Positions 22,595 through 33,489 of a stretch of 64,000 nucleotides of DNA are shown in pieces (position 1 is the first letter of the stretch; every line of letters starts with the position of its first letter). The notes under the pieces are model-generated. The model was not told the DNA's origin. It searched no databases and was given only the letters and a program-made list of their open reading frames with translations. The DNA comes from Gymnothorax reevesii (lineage: Eukaryota; Chordata; Actinopteri; Anguilliformes; Muraenidae): the NCBI GenBank assembly GCA_029721435.1, contig CM056574.1, forward strand, positions 71,157,501-71,221,500. Direction: 5' to 3'. The translations under genes and the position numbers were made by a program.

Positions 22595-23395
22595 ATGACG
22601 ACCGCTACAACTGCTCGCCAAACTACAGACTCCCCAACAACAGCAACAGAGGAGGAGTCCCAACCAGCGGTGAGCACCACGGCTCTGATTCGCGAAGTGA
22701 CTCATAACTTCAGCGACACAATGGAGGTGAAACTCTCTAAGTTCACGGAGATTTTGGAAAAGATTTCTACAACGCTGGAAAACCAGTCAAAACGCATTGC
22801 TGAGGCAGAACACAGAGTTTCGGAGGTGGAGGATGTGGTGTCCAGTCTGGAGGGGAGATTCGCCAAAGCAGAGAATAAAATTAAGGGACTGGCTGCTAAC
22901 ATGGAGGATATAGAAAACCAGAGCAGGCGGGATAACATTCGTGTTCTCAATTTAAAAGAGGGCACGGAGGGAAAGTGTCCTGTCCAATTTTTTTTAACTT
23001 GGCTGCCCGCCGTACTTGGCTTGCAAGCGAGCCCCAGTACTAAAAACCGTATTAAAATCGACCGGGTACATCGGAGCTTGGGGCCGCGAGGCGAGCGTCC
23101 CCGCCCGGTGATTATCAAGCTTCACAACTCCAGGGATAAATCGAGGATGACAGCGGCACTCAGGGCGACGCCTAATTTGGAATATGAAGGACAGCAGATC
23201 TTCATACATCAGGATTTATCTTCATCGGTTCGGGAGAGGCAGCGGGCCTTCAACAATGTGTGCCAGGCTCTGATAGACGAGGGCATCCGCGTCAATATGC
23301 GCTTCCCGGCCACTCTGGCTGTGAACCACAAGGATACTGAACACAGGTTTGAAACACGTCGAGATGCGGAAACATTTCTCAACACACTGAAATGA
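22595..23395 (+). CDS. L1 ORF1 protein, open frame
   Basis: RNA-binding, trimer-forming chaperone of the L1 particle. The frame is open for 266 codons. Residues 1-30 are a Thr/Ser-rich leader; about 40-110 is a heptad-rich coiled coil (VSEVEDVVSSLEGRFAKAEN). The RRM-like part starts RRDNIRVLNLKEG (111-123). The C-terminal domain has RPRPVIIKLHN (168-178), IFIHQDLSSSVRERQRAF (202-219) and MRFPATLAV, the usual transposase_22 landmarks. The ATG at 22595 gives the expected short leader. ORF2 of the same element is broken, so the openness may be recent age or chance. Confidence 0.88.
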   Translation: MTTATTARQTTDSPTTATEEESQPAVSTTALIREVTHNFSDTMEVKLSKFTEILEKISTTLENQSKRIAEAEHRVSEVEDVVSSLEGRFAKAENKIKGLAANMEDIENQSRRDNIRVLNLKEGTEGKCPVQFFLTWLPAVLGLQASPSTKNRIKIDRVHRSLGPRGERPRPVIIKLHNSRDKSRMTAALRATPNLEYEGQQIFIHQDLSSSVRERQRAFNNVCQALIDEGIRVNMRFPATLAVNHKDTEHRFETRRDAETFLNTLK

Positions 23396-23826
23396 AGTTG
23401 TATAGTAGATGCTTTCAAACTCTGACTTTCGTCCTGTGTGATCAGAGGGATTAAAGTTGGTTTTACTGTAGCATCTTTAATGCCTGGAAAGAGCACGTCA
23501 ACATGACTTCAAAGGGATATATGGTGACTTAACTCTATGTTTAATTATTAACACTTCTCTTTTTTTTCTCAATATTCGTAGAGGGATACTGTCACTTTTT
23601 CTATCAGCTAACAATTAATAAGAGGTTTTTTTCTTTTTGTATGTGTTTGAAAAAACTAGCTAGAGAAGCTTGATGATAGATGGTCAGAATGATGACGGAT
23701 AGGTAACATCATTATGATATGGGGGCAGGGGTGGAATATGGATTTTTTATTTTTATTTTTTTTAAAGTTTTTTCTTCTCTTGCCCCAGAAATGGGAACTC
23801 CTCCTGGCAGCACGTGCCCCTTTAGC

Positions 23827-25342
23827 CAGTGGCGTGCACAAATAGACGCTAGGTGGTGCTACAGCACTTGCCTCTTTGCCATTTATCAATGAAAGTGCCC
23901 TTTTGAAACTTCGTTTTTTTTTAATGATTATATTTATTATTATTATTATTATTATTATTAACACTTTAGTGGGGCCAATGTTGAAATGATCTTTCAGAAA
24001 AGCTGTGTGATTAAAAACTACTGAAAAAAATGCCCCTAAATGGGCCACCTCCTCAAGCACTTCCGACCTCTCTTCCTTTGTCACGTGAACACGCGCACAG
24101 TCTATATAGATGCGCTGCAGGAGCATATCAGCTGAGCGACTGGAAGCCACAGTCTTGTGCCCCACCAGCCAGGTAACACACAGATCAAGTAAAATCGTAC
24201 AGTTTGCCCTCCAAGCCCAACCTGTAATCATTTTGTTGTGCAGTAGCATGTCTCATATACAGTGATGGTCCGTCGGCAGAAACACAGGGCCAACAATAAC
24301 CTCACCTTTCACTTCTTAATGACAGACACCTCTCGCAGTTTACCTCCCCGATTAGCAAACGTTGCTCAGACTGATTGGAGGAACCGACGAGAATCTAACT
24401 TGTTTTTGAAAGCCTTGTTATACATTGCACTACGAAATTATACGGCGTTTAACTTACTTCCACACACCAATGGCTTCGGAAAAAATATCAATAGCCTACG
24501 TCTTTATAATTTCTGAATTTGCGTAAATTAACTCGCAACGTTCATTGAGCAATTAGCCATGAGAATCCGTTCTATATACTCTGAATGTGACAGCTAAAGT
24601 GCGTTGTTAGGTAAGATGCACAGCTGAGTGAAGACGAAAATAATTGCTGTGAAGTCCGCGAAAGTTTCAGAGTTTTTTTGCAGATTGTCATCCTTGCGGA
24701 GTCACGTCAATTATATCAACATAGTCAACAGGCAATTGCTTTGTAATTAGCATTTCTTAATCATTACGTGTCAGGCATTGGTGGTGGCTATTCTGTTAAT
24801 TTACTGTTTGATTGTTAATCAATCAAACCTGATCGCAAACAGTTTAAGAGCAATTATCCGGGAAAGGGTGATGTTACTGAAGGCCTTCCTTGCATCTGAT
24901 GGTACGCCACTGCTCATACAGCACCAAACAACTGAGCATTTTTTAGCCGACTGGTCACCTGATTAGCTAGTTTAATGCTATAGCCCAAATCAATGATAGA
25001 AAGCGTGAGGACGACCACCACAAACAATGTCGGTCGACTTTGCAAATCTATCTGTTAAGCTGAACGTTTTCTTTTGTGTAGGTTTTGTCAGGCAACCTAA
25101 ATGAACACATAAAGAAGAATCAGGCAGTTCCTCATTGCCTGAGAAAAATATCCCCATAAAGGCTACCCATGTGCCTTCTTGTAATGAATGACCGTAGTCA
25201 TGTATTGCATTGAACATGTGCGTGTAATGTTTTTTTTTTTTTTTTAATCTCACACTATAATAACATGTTCCACGTGTGCAAAAAAATGCCCTCCCCCTCC
25301 CTCCTGAGCACTTGCCCCCCATAATGTCTGTGCATGCCACTG
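23827..25342. mobile_element. hAT element, non-autonomous, perfect 8-bp target duplication
   Basis: The ends CAGTGGCGTGCACA (23827) and, reversed, CAGTGGCATGCACA (25342) are TIRs followed by imperfect inverted sequence including GCACTTGCC. The octamer CCTTTAGC lies on both sides (23819-23826 and 25343-25350). No hAT transposase frame remains in the 1516 bp; a 197-codon minus frame is not recognisable. A TTA microsatellite lies at 23933-23960. Near 24261 begins CAGTGATGGTCCGTCGG, a possible nested relative of the 766-1340 MITE. Confidence 0.93.
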
Positions 25343-25618
25343 CCTTTAGCACTACCCAATGGGTAGCTTTCTATTTTGGTTTTGTCTTCACTGTTCATAA
25401 TTCTTGTTCTGTGATGTTTTCTTTGTGTGCTCACAGTTTTCTGAGTGTGGGAAAGGTTGTAGTTGTTTTTCCACACTTAGAAGATGGAAATGTTCATACC
25501 AGCATGGTTCACCCGTTTATTTGCCAAATAATGCTGTACCTTCCTGTGTATGTTTTAATGGGTCACTTCCATTTAATCTGGATCACTTGTGTCTGTTTTA
25601 TGATCATTCAGTTACTTA

Positions 25619-27926
25619 ATGAGTGACACAAAAATCATAACACTAAATGTTAAAGGCATTAACCATTTGTTAGGAGACACAAAAGACTTTCCATGCTTAA
25701 GAAGGATAAGGTACAAGTGGCTTTATTACAAACCCACTTTACGGACCCAGAACATTTAAAATTAAAGCGTGATTGGGTGGACCAAATTTACTATTCATCT
25801 TTCAACTCAAAAAGTGGAGGGGTTGCAATACTTATCCACGAACATTTTGCTTTCACACTTGATAAAGTCATCAGAGATACAGAGGGAAGGTTTATTATTG
25901 TTACTGGGTTTCTGAATGGTGAACACATTCTTAGAGGAAGTGTTAACGCACCCAATACCTTTGATGGCTCATTTTACTCAAAGTTGCTGGCTGATACTTC
26001 TTCAATTTGCCCGCCTTATATGATACTTGGAGGAGACTTTAACTGTGGTCTGGCCTCTGAGATGGATTATAGTCCACCCAAAACCCAGCCTCTCTCAAAG
26101 ATGGCAAAAGCAACAAGAGAGCTCTGCTCAGAATTCGGCCTATATGATGCATGGAGAATTATTAATCCGCGAGGCAGAGATTTTACATTTTTCTCACGTC
26201 CCCATCATTCCCTTTCTAGAATTGATTACATCCTCATTTCTGGATTAGTCGTTGATAGGACCAGAGCCTGTTCCATTAACACGTTATTTCACACCACTCA
26301 TCTGTCTTGATAGAACTTCAGCCACCTTATTATGACCCTTTATCAAGACATTGGCATTTAAATCCATCTCTTCTCAGCAACTCTGAATTTTTGACATACT
26401 TAGAAAATCAATGGGAACTTTTTATTTCTACAAATGACTCACCCGAAGTTTCTGCCTCTACTATATGGGAAACGGGCAAGGCCTTTATCAGAGGATCCAT
26501 AATCTCTTACACAGCCGCAAAAAGAAAGAGTACATTAGCAAAACAGTTAGCGTTTGAGCGAGACATTGTTACCTTGGAAAAAGACTTTAAAGCATCCTCC
26601 TCCACCTTTACATTAAAGAAATTAGAAACAGCTAGATCTGCTTTGAATAATCTGCTAACTCAAAAAGCAGAATCAGCTATATTTTATGCCAGGCACAGAT
26701 TATTTGAATTCGGTTACAAACCTGGCCACCTGCTTGCCCGAGTGGCTCAGGGTAGGGTAGGATCTTATGCAATACCCTCACTTAGAGATAAAAAAGGTGA
26801 ACAACATTTTGAGACCAAATTATCAGTAGAATAATGAAGGAGTTCTACCAAGAATTATACTCATCTGAGTGTCAAAATACATCAATTTTGAAAAAAAAAA
26901 ATTTTTTGAAAGCATTCATTTACCTACCCTGTCTGAGGAGTGCAGAAATGATCTGTCTAGACCTATTACAACCCAAGAAGTTCAAGAGACCATAAAATCC
27001 CTCCAGAGTGGAAAGGCTCCGGGCCCTGACGGGTTTGGACCTGAATTTTATAAGAAGATGGTCAAGTTAGTGGTGGGCTCTTTAACTAACATGTTTATGG
27101 AATCACTCAGGGAAGGTACACTCCCACCAACTTTAAATCTCGCCCAAATCTCTCTAATTTTAAAGAAAGATAAACCCTCAGAGTTTTGTACATCTTATAG
27201 ACCAATAAGTTTGCTTTGGGTTGACTGCAAAATTTTATTAAAGCTTCTGGCTAGGAGATTGGAGAGTGTGTTGCCAATTTTGGTGAAACCAGATCAGACA
27301 GGATTTGTCAAGGGTAGGCATTCCCACTCCAATGTTCGAAAGGCTTTTTAATGTGATTCAATTTTCACCAAATACAATAAAAATAAGGTGCTGGCAGTAT
27401 CATTGGATGCTGAAAAGGCCTTTGACCGGGTGGAATGGGGGTATTTGTTTGATGTTATAAATGGGTTTGGTTTGGGGCCTGGTTTTATTGAGTGGGTCAA
27501 AGTGCTATAAAAGTCTCCAGTCGCAAGGGTATTAGTAAATGGTTCCCTGTCAGATGTTTTCCAATTGAATAGAGGTACGCATCAGGGCTGCCCTCTCTCG
27601 CCTTTATTATTTTCACTCGCACTTGAGCCGCTGGCGGAGGCAATTAGGACTCATCAAAGGCTCTCTGGAGTTAAGTTAGGAGATACTGAATACAGAATCT
27701 CACTCTATGCTGATGATGTATTATTGTTTATTACAAACATTGAGTGCTCCATCTCTAACATCGATTATCAGTCAATTTGGCCTGATCTCAGGGTACAAAA
27801 TTAACTACGACAAATCAGAGGCCATGCCATTGGGTGATTTCAGGGATTGGGTAGATCCTGTCGACTCTCCTTTCAAATTGTCAACCTCAGGTTTTACTTG
27901 TCTGGGCATCAGAGTTTCAGCTGATA
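25619..27926 (+). pseudogene. L1 ORF2 pseudogene, part 1 (endonuclease and RT)
   Basis: Endonuclease/reverse transcriptase polyprotein of an L1-clade LINE. It begins at the ATG at 25619 (ITLNVKGINH). Endonuclease landmarks are MILGGDFNCGL (about 26018), FSRPHHSLSRIDYIL (about 26190) and FHTTHLS (about 26290). RT landmarks are SGKAPGPDGFGPEFYKKM (about 27007), SYRPISLLWVDCKIL (about 27190), QTGFVKGRHS (about 27295), [18 protein letters not shown] (about 27397), HQGCPLSPLLFSLALEPL (about 27580) and the catalytic YADDVLLF (about 27706). The frame changes near 25685, 26300, 26840 and 27720, and stops lie at 27349 and about 27508. It is not functional. It continues at 30233. Confidence 0.9.
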
Positions 27927-27930
27927 TTAA

Positions 27931-30228
27931 AAACCCCTTAAAACTCCGGGAAAATTTGCCTAAAATGCCTATGAAAAGCGTACCCAAAGTAAATTGAACG
28001 CTGTTCTTGAACCGTTTGGACTATATGGATGGTTATGGTCTCATTTGAAAGGAAACACTCTGAAGTTTTTCCCCCAGCTAAAAGAAATACTCTAAGTGCT
28101 ACTGTCATTGAGTAATCCAAGCTGGAACACACTGAAGTAGAAGGTTTTTACTCTCGCCAAAATTTTTTTTTGCAAGCAGGTGCCTGTAGATGAGAGCAGC
28201 TGGGACTTATTAGCTGAAAAACACAATGGGACCACAGCATGAAGTCTTACTTAGTTCCAGTTCAAATTTGACAACAATCCTACAGAAAATGAGCATTTTA
28301 CACATGTTTTTCTAAGGCCATGTCTAGGCGTTTCCAAAAATGGCCATTTGGAGACCCCAAAAGGACCCTTGGATAACCATGGTCACATACCTAGGATAAA
28401 AGGGCATAACTCTTGAATGCTTCAACCTACAGTCATAATGTTGGGCTCTAATGAAAGGTGACACTTAGAGGAATCCAATCCCATATCCAGATTCACTATC
28501 AATATTGCTGAAAAAAAGTTACTGATGCATAAGCTCAAATTTGTGCACATAAGAGTCAAAACGAGTGCCTTTATGTTAAAAAAAATGCTTTTTTATATGA
28601 AAGGTAAACAAACAAATAACCTTTCCATAGCAAACTATTTACAATATATGATAAATAAAAAAATTAAAAGGTTACTGAGGCATAAACTCAAAAATGTGCA
28701 TATAAACCCCAAGGGGAGGATATTCTGACTTTGTGCTTTTACATTTATCCAAAGCAAAGGAGAGATTCCTTTGTCTTCGTTCTTGCCTGTAACGAAGACC
28801 CTATGTGGCACATAGTAAAATGGATCCTATTTACTTACTTTGTCTCACTCTGATTTCTTACAGGGATGAAAATTTAAATTCCCACAACAACCAACGCCGG
28901 CGAAAAAATAACTTCCTTCCACCTTCGGTAACGGAGGTAATAATGCGTAATATGGTAATAATATAATCATCATAATATCAGCATCATATTATAATATCCT
29001 TTTCCCGTAATTATTTACACAGAATTACTCCGGTGAAAACATGACGGTGAACTCCAGTGAAAACATGACGTCCTTCCACCTTCCGTGACAGATGCAAATA
29101 ATACGTAATGTAATTTTATAATAATAATAATAATAATAAATATAAATGTAATGTTATTATATAATGAAATATAAGTTATAATATGATGCGTACTTGTCAA
29201 GAGTAATGTCATCTCCCCCGAGAAACATTTCCTCTGCTACGGAGCCAACAGGGTTTTGGTCGGATATTTCTTCCCCTGAGCTATCACTTGCACGCCGAGT
29301 GCACAGCTCTGCAGCTTCTGAACTGAAAATGATTTTTTTTCGCAACCTTTTGGCTATTTTTTCTTTCAAACTCCGTAAACAACCATCTAACATTCGCTGG
29401 AAATCTCTCTCTGCCTCGCTCTGCTTAGCGGAACGCACAGCACGCATTACGCACAGCTGAGCCATATTCTGTCCATTCTCTTACGCGAGCGATAGGCAGC
29501 GCCAGCCTTTTCGCCACCCCAACAACCTATATATCGGCGTTTCCAGAATTTCGATGGTGTCGTAATGCAACAATCGTCGTCTTGATTGGTTGCTGGTTGC
29601 TCTGGCTACACGCAAAAAAAGGAGGCATGAGCTTCGTTTCAACACAGGCACTCGTTGGCTATAGCAGGCTGTAGACAGGGCAGGGAAGCTCATAACTGGT
29701 CGAGTGAAGTGTCAATCGAAAGGTTAGAGTGCAGACTCCATTTTGGCGCAAATGGCAGTGTACTGTCTAAATCTGTTCCGAAGCAACGACCACTAATGCA
29801 GCGAACTTTGTGGATAACCACCGATTCATTTCAAACGATGCAGCAGCTGTTCATGGATATTTACCGGTATAATAGTGTGTTTTGGACTAAAAACTTTACT
29901 TGGTTGGATTAACTGGAACTTCGTGGATGTAACAAGACCATTTTTGAGGGGATATGTCGGACTGGAAGAGTGCAAGGGGGCTTGATCGGTGAGTCACATC
30001 AGTTTTGTAACTGTTCGTTTGTTTGTTTGTGGTCTGACATGGGCGTTGATTAAAGCTGCTGGGATGATTATACTTTGAAATGGTTGGCATCATTCGAATC
30101 TCAAGAATCTTAGCTTTCTGACGATATGTGGCATGAAATATCTCAGTTGCATACAAGCTGTGTAAATGACGTAGTATGTTTTCAACTTCCCTGACGGCCC
30201 GATTGCGGGCCGTCGGAGTGGTAACGGG
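27931..30228. mobile_element. TTAA-flanked element (piggyBac-like), non-autonomous
   Basis: TTAA at 27927-27930 and 30229-30232 flanks the insert. Removing it and one TTAA leaves an L1 frame that runs on across the site (SADI | KDLKN). The right end, reversed, is CCCGTTACCACTCCGACGG; the left end AAACCCCTTAAAACTCCGGG shares CCC-TTA--ACTCCG with it. A hairpin GACGGCCCG/CGGGCCGTC lies at the right end (30193-30214). An acidic minus frame (29157-29465, SDSSGEEISDQN) could be a relic of a piggyBac transposase N terminus; this is only suggestive. An AAT microsatellite lies near 29119. Confidence 0.75.
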
Positions 30229-30232
30229 TTAA

Positions 30233-30836
30233 AGACCTAAAAAACTTAATTTTAAAACAACCCTGACGTCAGTTAAAAATGACCTTAATAGGTAGTTTGA
30301 TCTTCCACTGTCTTGGATGAGTAGAAAAGGTCTGATCAAGATGAATGTACTTCCCAGGATACAATATCCTATGCAAATACTGCCACTTAAGATCAATAGG
30401 AGAGTCATGATGGAAATAGAAGGATTTCTATCAAAATTAATATGGCATGGAAAGAAATCTAGATTAAAGATGAAGACATTACAATTGCCGATAGACGGGG
30501 GGGGGGGGGCAGGCACTTCCCAACTTCCTTTACTACAACTGGGCTTGTCATGCTCGGATAATATCAAGTTGGCTTAGAAAATTTCTGCATCAAGGGGAGC
30601 CATCTGTGGATGCATGGTGTTGTGCCCCTCTCTCTCTTATCAGCCTTATTTCCTCTGACCTAGGTGAACTCCCAGCAGAAGTTCAATGCAACTCTATCAT
30701 GTTTAGCACGCTTAGAATCTGGCGGGATATAATTAAACATGCTGGCCGGAGACATTTTTCTTCAGCATTACAACCCTTAAATAAAAATAAAGCTTTCCCT
30801 CCAGGCATAGGAAGGAGTATCTTTGATGACTGGTGT
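30233..30836 (+). pseudogene. L1 ORF2 pseudogene, part 2 (post-RT region)
   Basis: It resumes the L1 ORF2 frame after the TTAA element. It shows LPLSWMSRKGLIKMNVLPRI (about 30290), LSKLIWHGKKSRL (about 30434) and later IWRDIIKHAGRRHFSSALQ and FPPGIGRSIFDDWC (to 30836), the usual region C-terminal to the L1 RT. A TAG replaces an expected Trp near 30294, a G-run at 30497-30510 shifts the frame, and more stops follow. The copy ends abruptly at TTAA (30837-30840). Confidence 0.82.
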
Positions 30837-31085
30837 TTAACCCCTTTCTGCAGATGTAGACGCCTGCGTCTATAGACCTGCAAATTTAAGCACGCTGTTA
30901 CTGTACTTGATCACTAAATGGCACCCCCGGATCAGTTATTGAATGTTCACAAGCAAGCAGACCTCGAGAGCGGTTCTGAATATGGGGAAGTTCACTCCAC
31001 GCCCTGTTTTTCAAGAGCTGCATGAATTAAACTCCTCAGCTAAGCCTGATGTGCAAACTGGTCAGTATCCTTGCCCATAGTATCG
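30837..31085 (+). repeat. TTAA-CCCC terminus and inverted partner of 12425 repeat
   Basis: TTAA at 30837 is followed by CCCCTTTCTGCAG, similar to the starts at 8129 and 36250, and cuts the L1. From about 30990 the sequence is the reverse complement of 12425-12535. No second TTAA end was identified. Confidence 0.45.
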
Positions 31086-31315
31086 ATCCAGCAGTTTAAA
31101 AAAAACGATATCTTGAGTGTAATATGTCATTAGAAGGATTTAGTCTTTGAAATGATACCCTAAACATGCGTTTATTTTTAAGGGTGAATCAGTAACAATG
31201 CACTGATTGTCATTAGCTGAATTCCACACTGTGACAAATCAACAAGATCATTCTTGGCCTATTTGTTCAGGGCACTGTGGGTTGGTTACCTAACTTGATT
31301 GTGTGACACTCAATG

Positions 31316-31622
31316 AGTGCATCTCAAAGCGTAGGCTACTTCCTTCAAAGGCTGCATTTTTTGGAGTCTTCACTTACTTCTATCCGCCGAACTGACATTT
31401 AAGGTATGGCACAAGGTTAAATTTAGGGTAAGGTTTAGCACTAGGTCCAGGGTTTGGGGTTAGAGTTAAGGTATAGGTTTGGGAAATCAGTGACGACTCG
31501 CTTAAACCAAAGCTGTTTAAAGGAGATGAAATAACGTTAAGTCAGTTTAGCAGATGGAATTAAGTGACGACCCCTAAAAATGCAGCCTTCGAAGGCTGCA
31601 GCCTATGCTTTCAGATGCACCC
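31316..31622. mobile_element. Small MITE with ~55-bp inverted ends
   Basis: The left end GTGCATCTCAAAGCGTAGGC and the reversed right end GTGCATCTGAAAGCATAGGC continue into AAGGCTGCATTTTT and TCACTTA. No clear target duplication was seen. Inside, 31395-31490 is a decayed GGTTAGGG-like low-complexity tract. It is nested in the 31112 element. Confidence 0.7.
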
Positions 31623-31654
31623 CATTAAAAGGCCGGGCCTTCTCTTCAGATCAG

Positions 31655-31900
31655 AAGCCACAATGGTTCAACTCACAACTGAGCAGACAGTTTTTGTTGT
31701 CCAAAGGTACCATGAGACAAGGAGTTTCGCTGCAGTCTAGGAAGCATTTTGGGTGCAATTCCCAGATCCGCCTCCAACCAACTTGCGCCATGATCACCAA
31801 ATGATCAGAGACATGGTCGGACGATGCCAGCTGTGCATTGATAGGCAGGGGGGTCATGTGGAGGGACCAGTGCAATAATTTGACACTGTAACATTTGAAT
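31655..31900 (+). pseudogene. Internally deleted transposase-like relic (HTH plus C-terminal tail)
   Basis: One frame from 31664 reads TTEQTVFVVQRYHETRSFAAV, the kind of N-terminal helix-turn-helix found in some DNA transposons (DUF4817-like). About 110 bases on, another part reads RCQLCIDRQGGHVEGPVQ, similar to transposase C-terminal ends. The middle of the protein is absent. The class is uncertain. Confidence 0.35.
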
Positions 31901-32734
31901 AAATGAGTACTTTTCATCAATCTTTTTGTTTGTGATTTCTCTTTCCCATAGTTACGATGAGCTGAACACTCGTCACACCAAGGACCTGGGTGCCATTCAA
32001 AAAATGCATTTTGACTGATTCACCCATGAAAATAAACGCATGTTTAGGGAGTCATTGAAAGGGGACCAAACATGCTGATCCTTCTTTTAATACTGACTGG
32101 TTCTGAGTCCCCAGACCCCCAATAAAGCAAAAACTGCACATTTCAGAGTGGCCTTTTATTGTGGACAGTCTAAGGTACACCTGTGCACTAATCATGGTGT
32201 CGAATGAGCATCTTGATGTGGCACACCGGTGAGGTGGGATGGATTGTCTCAGCAAAGCAAAAGTGCTCACTATCACACATTTAGACAGATTTGTGAACAA
32301 TGTTTGAGAGAAATGGTAATATTGTGTATCTGGAATGAATTTTAGATCTTTGAGTCCACCTCATGACAAATGGGAGCAAAAACAAAAGTGTTGCATTTAT
32401 ATTTTTGTTGAGTGTATTAGGAATATTATAATGTTGGTTGTCCATGGTCAACCTCTGAAAAGTTTCTAAACATAAGATACAGGGATTTTGCCGTAATCCA
32501 AGAACGTGATTTCGTGAGCGTGATTTCCTCTCTGAACAGCTCCTCCCCGAGATCTGAGCAAAACCTGATGTCAGGTTGTGCCGTCCAATTAGTACAGACC
32601 GAGCCAGAGCCAACCACTGTGCTGGACCTGCCCACACTGTAATCTATTCTAGCAAGCACTAACAAAGGCAGATCATACTGTGCCTTAGTAGCATCTACAC
32701 TTTCGGAAATACAAAAGAAGAACTGCTGATAATT

Positions 32735-33027
32735 TGAGGTGCTATTTTGTCAGTATCTCTCCCAAAGCTACTTGTCCGTTTACTTTTGGACGAGAAGGAA
32801 AACAAATATTTCTCTCCCAAAAGACGATGCCACCAGAAATCAGTGGGTAGCTTTTTTGTTTGCTGGCAGCAAACCGCCACGGCCAAAGGGAACGTTAGTT
32901 GCTTGTGCTCAGCATTTCACCAAAGACAGCTTTGGTCAATAAAGGATAATTCGACACAGGATAAGTGTTTCAGCTGCTTCTCAAACCTCAAGCAGTTGCA
33001 TCAATCAAGCCCTCGGAGCCACAAGCT
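32735..33027 (+). pseudogene. THAP-domain exon relic
   Basis: THAP is a zinc-binding DNA-recognition domain used in P-element-like transposases and host regulators. Seen here: LPKDDATRNQWVAFLF (from about 32817), the CxxH pair in CAQHFTKDSFG (about 32907), then after a frame change LLLKPQAVASIKP (about 32971), the conserved end of the domain. The N-terminal Cys pair is not recognisable. Two in-frame TAAs or a frameshift break the region after CAQHF. CTGTAAGT at 33026-33033 could be the old splice donor. It is not functional as read. Confidence 0.6.
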
Positions 33028-33489
33028 GTAAGTAATCATATAACAGCAAATAATTTAAGTTAAGCTAACATGTTACGGGTGGCTAGCAGGACCGCTACCG
33101 ATAGTTAGCACTAACAACTGTCCTCAAATGCAGGCTTTGTAAAATATCTGAAGATAAAGCCTGTATCGGTCATGACTGTCCGTGACTCAGAGACACAGAA
33201 GCTGTAAGTTCCTTTACTGCATAAGCCAACCTGACGTGACAGCCAGTTGATTGTGGCTGTAGCACAGCGGCTAACGTAGCCAAGTTACTGTCGCTCATGT
33301 TTGTGTACTAAATATTCAAGAGTGATATCAGGGGAAATTCTACAGGTGGTGTGTGAACATAAACCTCATTTGAAGCAAACTTTTAATAGTTGTTTGTAAT
33401 TTGGATGCTTGGTACAACTGTTCACAGTAACAGAACTTGCTGTTTGTAAAACCTGTATTGCAAGGCTTTGTCTCTGTGGTTATAACCGC

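Larger units (their letters stand above)
22590..30836 (+). mobile_element. L1-clade LINE carrying two later insertions
   Basis: ORF1 (22595-23395), a ~400-bp plus ~275-bp inter-ORF spacer, and ORF2 (from 25619) are in the normal L1 order. A hAT element (23827-25342) sits in the spacer and a TTAA element (27931-30228) in ORF2. L1 similarity stops at 30836, at a TTAA directly followed by CCCC, so the 3' end has been lost or displaced. Most genomic L1 copies lose the 5' end, not the 3' end. Confidence 0.85.
31112..32057. mobile_element. Inverted-repeat element, right arm split by THAP element
   Basis: The left arm 31112-31200 starts TTGAGTGTAATATGTCATTA and ends at AAGGGTGAATCAGT. The right arm is its reverse complement but lies in two pieces, 32005-32057 and 35572-35625, separated by the THAP-bearing element. 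Arms are about 90-95 bp. The interior holds the 31316 MITE and an HTH-like coding relic. Confidence 0.65.

Noticed and set aside
23656..24249. A 197-codon minus-strand frame as a host or hAT gene
   Set aside because: It crosses the hAT left terminus and a TTA microsatellite and shows no transposase motif.
31395..31490. Interstitial telomere repeat
   Set aside because: GGTTAGGG-like words are too few and irregular; it is a low-complexity interior of a small MITE.
33026..33033. A host THAP gene exon, because of the CTGTAAGT donor
   Set aside because: The domain is frame-broken and lies inside a TIR-bounded element, so a transposon relic is the simpler reading.
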